Shown here piece by piece: positions 4,094 to 5,013 of a stretch of 5,013 nt of DNA. The notes beneath the pieces were generated by a model. The model did not search any database. It was not told the origin of the DNA and saw nothing but the letters and a program-made list of their open reading frames with translations. This DNA is from Balneolaceae bacterium (GTDB taxonomy: Bacteria; Bacteroidota; Rhodothermia; Balneolales; Balneolaceae). The translations under genes were made by a program, and so were the position numbers. Location: the NCBI GenBank assembly GCA_007123785.1, contig SLGL01000435.1, positions 1-5,013 of the forward strand, read 5' to 3'. Every line of letters starts with the position of its first letter. Position 1 is the first letter of the stretch.

Positions 4094-5013
4094 ATGAAAG
4101 CGATACTATTAAAGGAATACGGACTGCCGAACCTTCTTGAGATTGGGGAAGTTGCAAAACCGATTCCGAATCAAAATGAAGTAATGGTGAGAATTCACTC
4201 AGTATCCATCAATGATTGGGATTGGGGGTTGGTCAGGGGCAAACCATTTGTGATTCGTCTGTTTTTCGGCCTAAGAAAGCCAAAAATAACTATTCCCGGA
4301 GTAGACGTTTCTGGAAAAGTTGAAGCGGTGGGCGGTAACGTGAGTTCCTTTAAAATTGGTGATGAGATATACTGCGATCTGTCGGAATGCGGATGTGGCG
4401 GATTTGCCGAATACGTTTGCGTACCGGAAAAAACATTGTCCAGAAAACCTTCCAATATAAGTTATAATGATGCCGCTGCCTTGCCACATGCCGGATTACT
4501 CGCTCTTCAGGGACTTGTGGAGAAGGGAAGGGTGAAATCTGGTCAGAGTGTCCTCATCAATGGTGCCGGAGGCGGTGTCGGAACCCTGGGAATTCAAATC
4601 CTGAAACCGTATGGGGTAAAGATAACCGGCGTAGACAGTGGCGAGAAACTTGAGTTGATGAAATCGCTGGGGTTTGACAGCGTGATGAATTATAAAAAAA
4701 CGGACTTTACCGATTCCGGGGAAAAATATGACCTGATCCTTGATACAAAATCAAACAGGTCCGTATTTAAATATGCGCGATCCCTCAAAAAAAATGGCAC
4801 TTATATCACCGTTGGAGGATCGATGTACAGATTGTTCGAAATAGTGTTGTTAGGTTCGCTGATATCACTTTTTACCGGTAAAAAGATGAGCGTAATCATC
4901 CATAAGCCAAATAAAGGTTTAGACCAGATTTCTAAACTTGTGGAAAAGGGACAAATACAACCTGTTGTTGATGGCCCCTACGGATTTGAAAAAATCCCTG
5001 AGTTGATTCAATA
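4094..5013 (+). CDS. NAD(P)-dependent medium-chain dehydrogenase/quinone oxidoreductase, 3' end outside window
   Basis: The frame runs from ATG 4094 to the window edge without a stop, giving 306 residues; relatives have about 320-335, so only the last short stretch is missing. The order is that of the MDR superfamily: a GroES-like N-terminal domain (about 1-125) with VMVRIHSVSINDWDW (30-44) and IPGVDVSGKVEAVG (67-80), then a Rossmann domain whose cofactor motif is GAGGGVG (157-163), followed by the second strand ITGVDS (177-182). The catalytic zinc ligands of true alcohol dehydrogenases are absent: the usual Cys position is taken by N40/D41, and C99/C101 in the short ECGCGGFAEYV segment do not form the four-cysteine lobe. 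This fits the zeta-crystallin-like, zinc-free quinone/enone reductases reducing C=C or quinones with NADPH. The substrate is unknown. The start matches the family's MKA N-terminus; the leader is A-rich without a Shine-Dalgarno. Two palindromes at 4032-4059 may regulate it. Confidence 0.9.
   Translation, partial: MKAILLKEYGLPNLLEIGEVAKPIPNQNEVMVRIHSVSINDWDWGLVRGKPFVIRLFFGLRKPKITIPGVDVSGKVEAVGGNVSSFKIGDEIYCDLSECGCGGFAEYVCVPEKTLSRKPSNISYNDAAALPHAGLLALQGLVEKGRVKSGQSVLINGAGGGVGTLGIQILKPYGVKITGVDSGEKLELMKSLGFDSVMNYKKTDFTDSGEKYDLILDTKSNRSVFKYARSLKKNGTYITVGGSMYRLFEIVLLGSLISLFTGKKMSVIIHKPNKGLDQISKLVEKGQIQPVVDGPYGFEKIPELIQ

Noticed and set aside
4195..4489. Two overlapping minus-strand open frames of 86 and 72 residues.
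   Set aside because: Both are antisense to the dehydrogenase reading frame, whose domain motifs are clear on the + strand.

Overview
The window looks like a moderately AT-rich bacterial chromosome, most likely from the Bacteroidota/Balneolota/Chlorobiota side of the tree. Evidence is the style of the protoporphyrinogen oxidase and toxin-antitoxin proteins, the mostly A-rich, Shine-Dalgarno-poor leaders, and the attC-like repeats ending in GTTATAG. The phylum is an inference and cannot be fixed from this sequence alone. All genes are on the + strand.

Layout. (1) 1-772: the C-terminal part of a haem-biosynthesis protoporphyrinogen oxidase, followed by a terminator-like hairpin. (2) 922-1537: a HigB/HigA toxin-antitoxin pair in which the toxin lacks an ATG start. 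(3) 1717-2408: a Phd/YefM-type antitoxin overlapping a PIN-domain (VapC-like) toxin, with a promoter-proximal inverted repeat as likely operator. (4) 2664-2979: a dead ParE-type module; the antitoxin carries a frameshift and the toxin is cut off after about 26 residues. (5) 3122-3679: a cupin-domain protein. (6) 3689-3836: a 148-bp quasi-palindromic repeat element. (7) 4094 to the window end: a zinc-less medium-chain dehydrogenase/quinone reductase.

The most interesting structure is what separates these genes. Four sites (1532-1619, 2403-2510, 2977-3073 and the interrupted 3674-3972) begin with a box ending in TAAC that contains the stop codon of the preceding reading frame, and end with GTTAT(A/G)N. 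Three of them have complementary arms, two with one unpaired base. This is the layout of integron attC sites, all in one orientation, and it divides 1613-3972 into cassette-like units: the antitoxin/PIN pair, the decayed ParE module and the cupin. No integrase or attI is visible, so the region reads as an integrase-less attC cluster (CALIN-like) or an old cassette array next to a housekeeping gene.

Functionally, the region is an accessory island holding three successive toxin-antitoxin modules of different families (one decayed), a likely small-molecule-binding cupin and an NAD(P)H-dependent oxidoreductase. The toxin-antitoxin pairs would be expected to stabilise the array. No complete new defence or metabolic system is visible.
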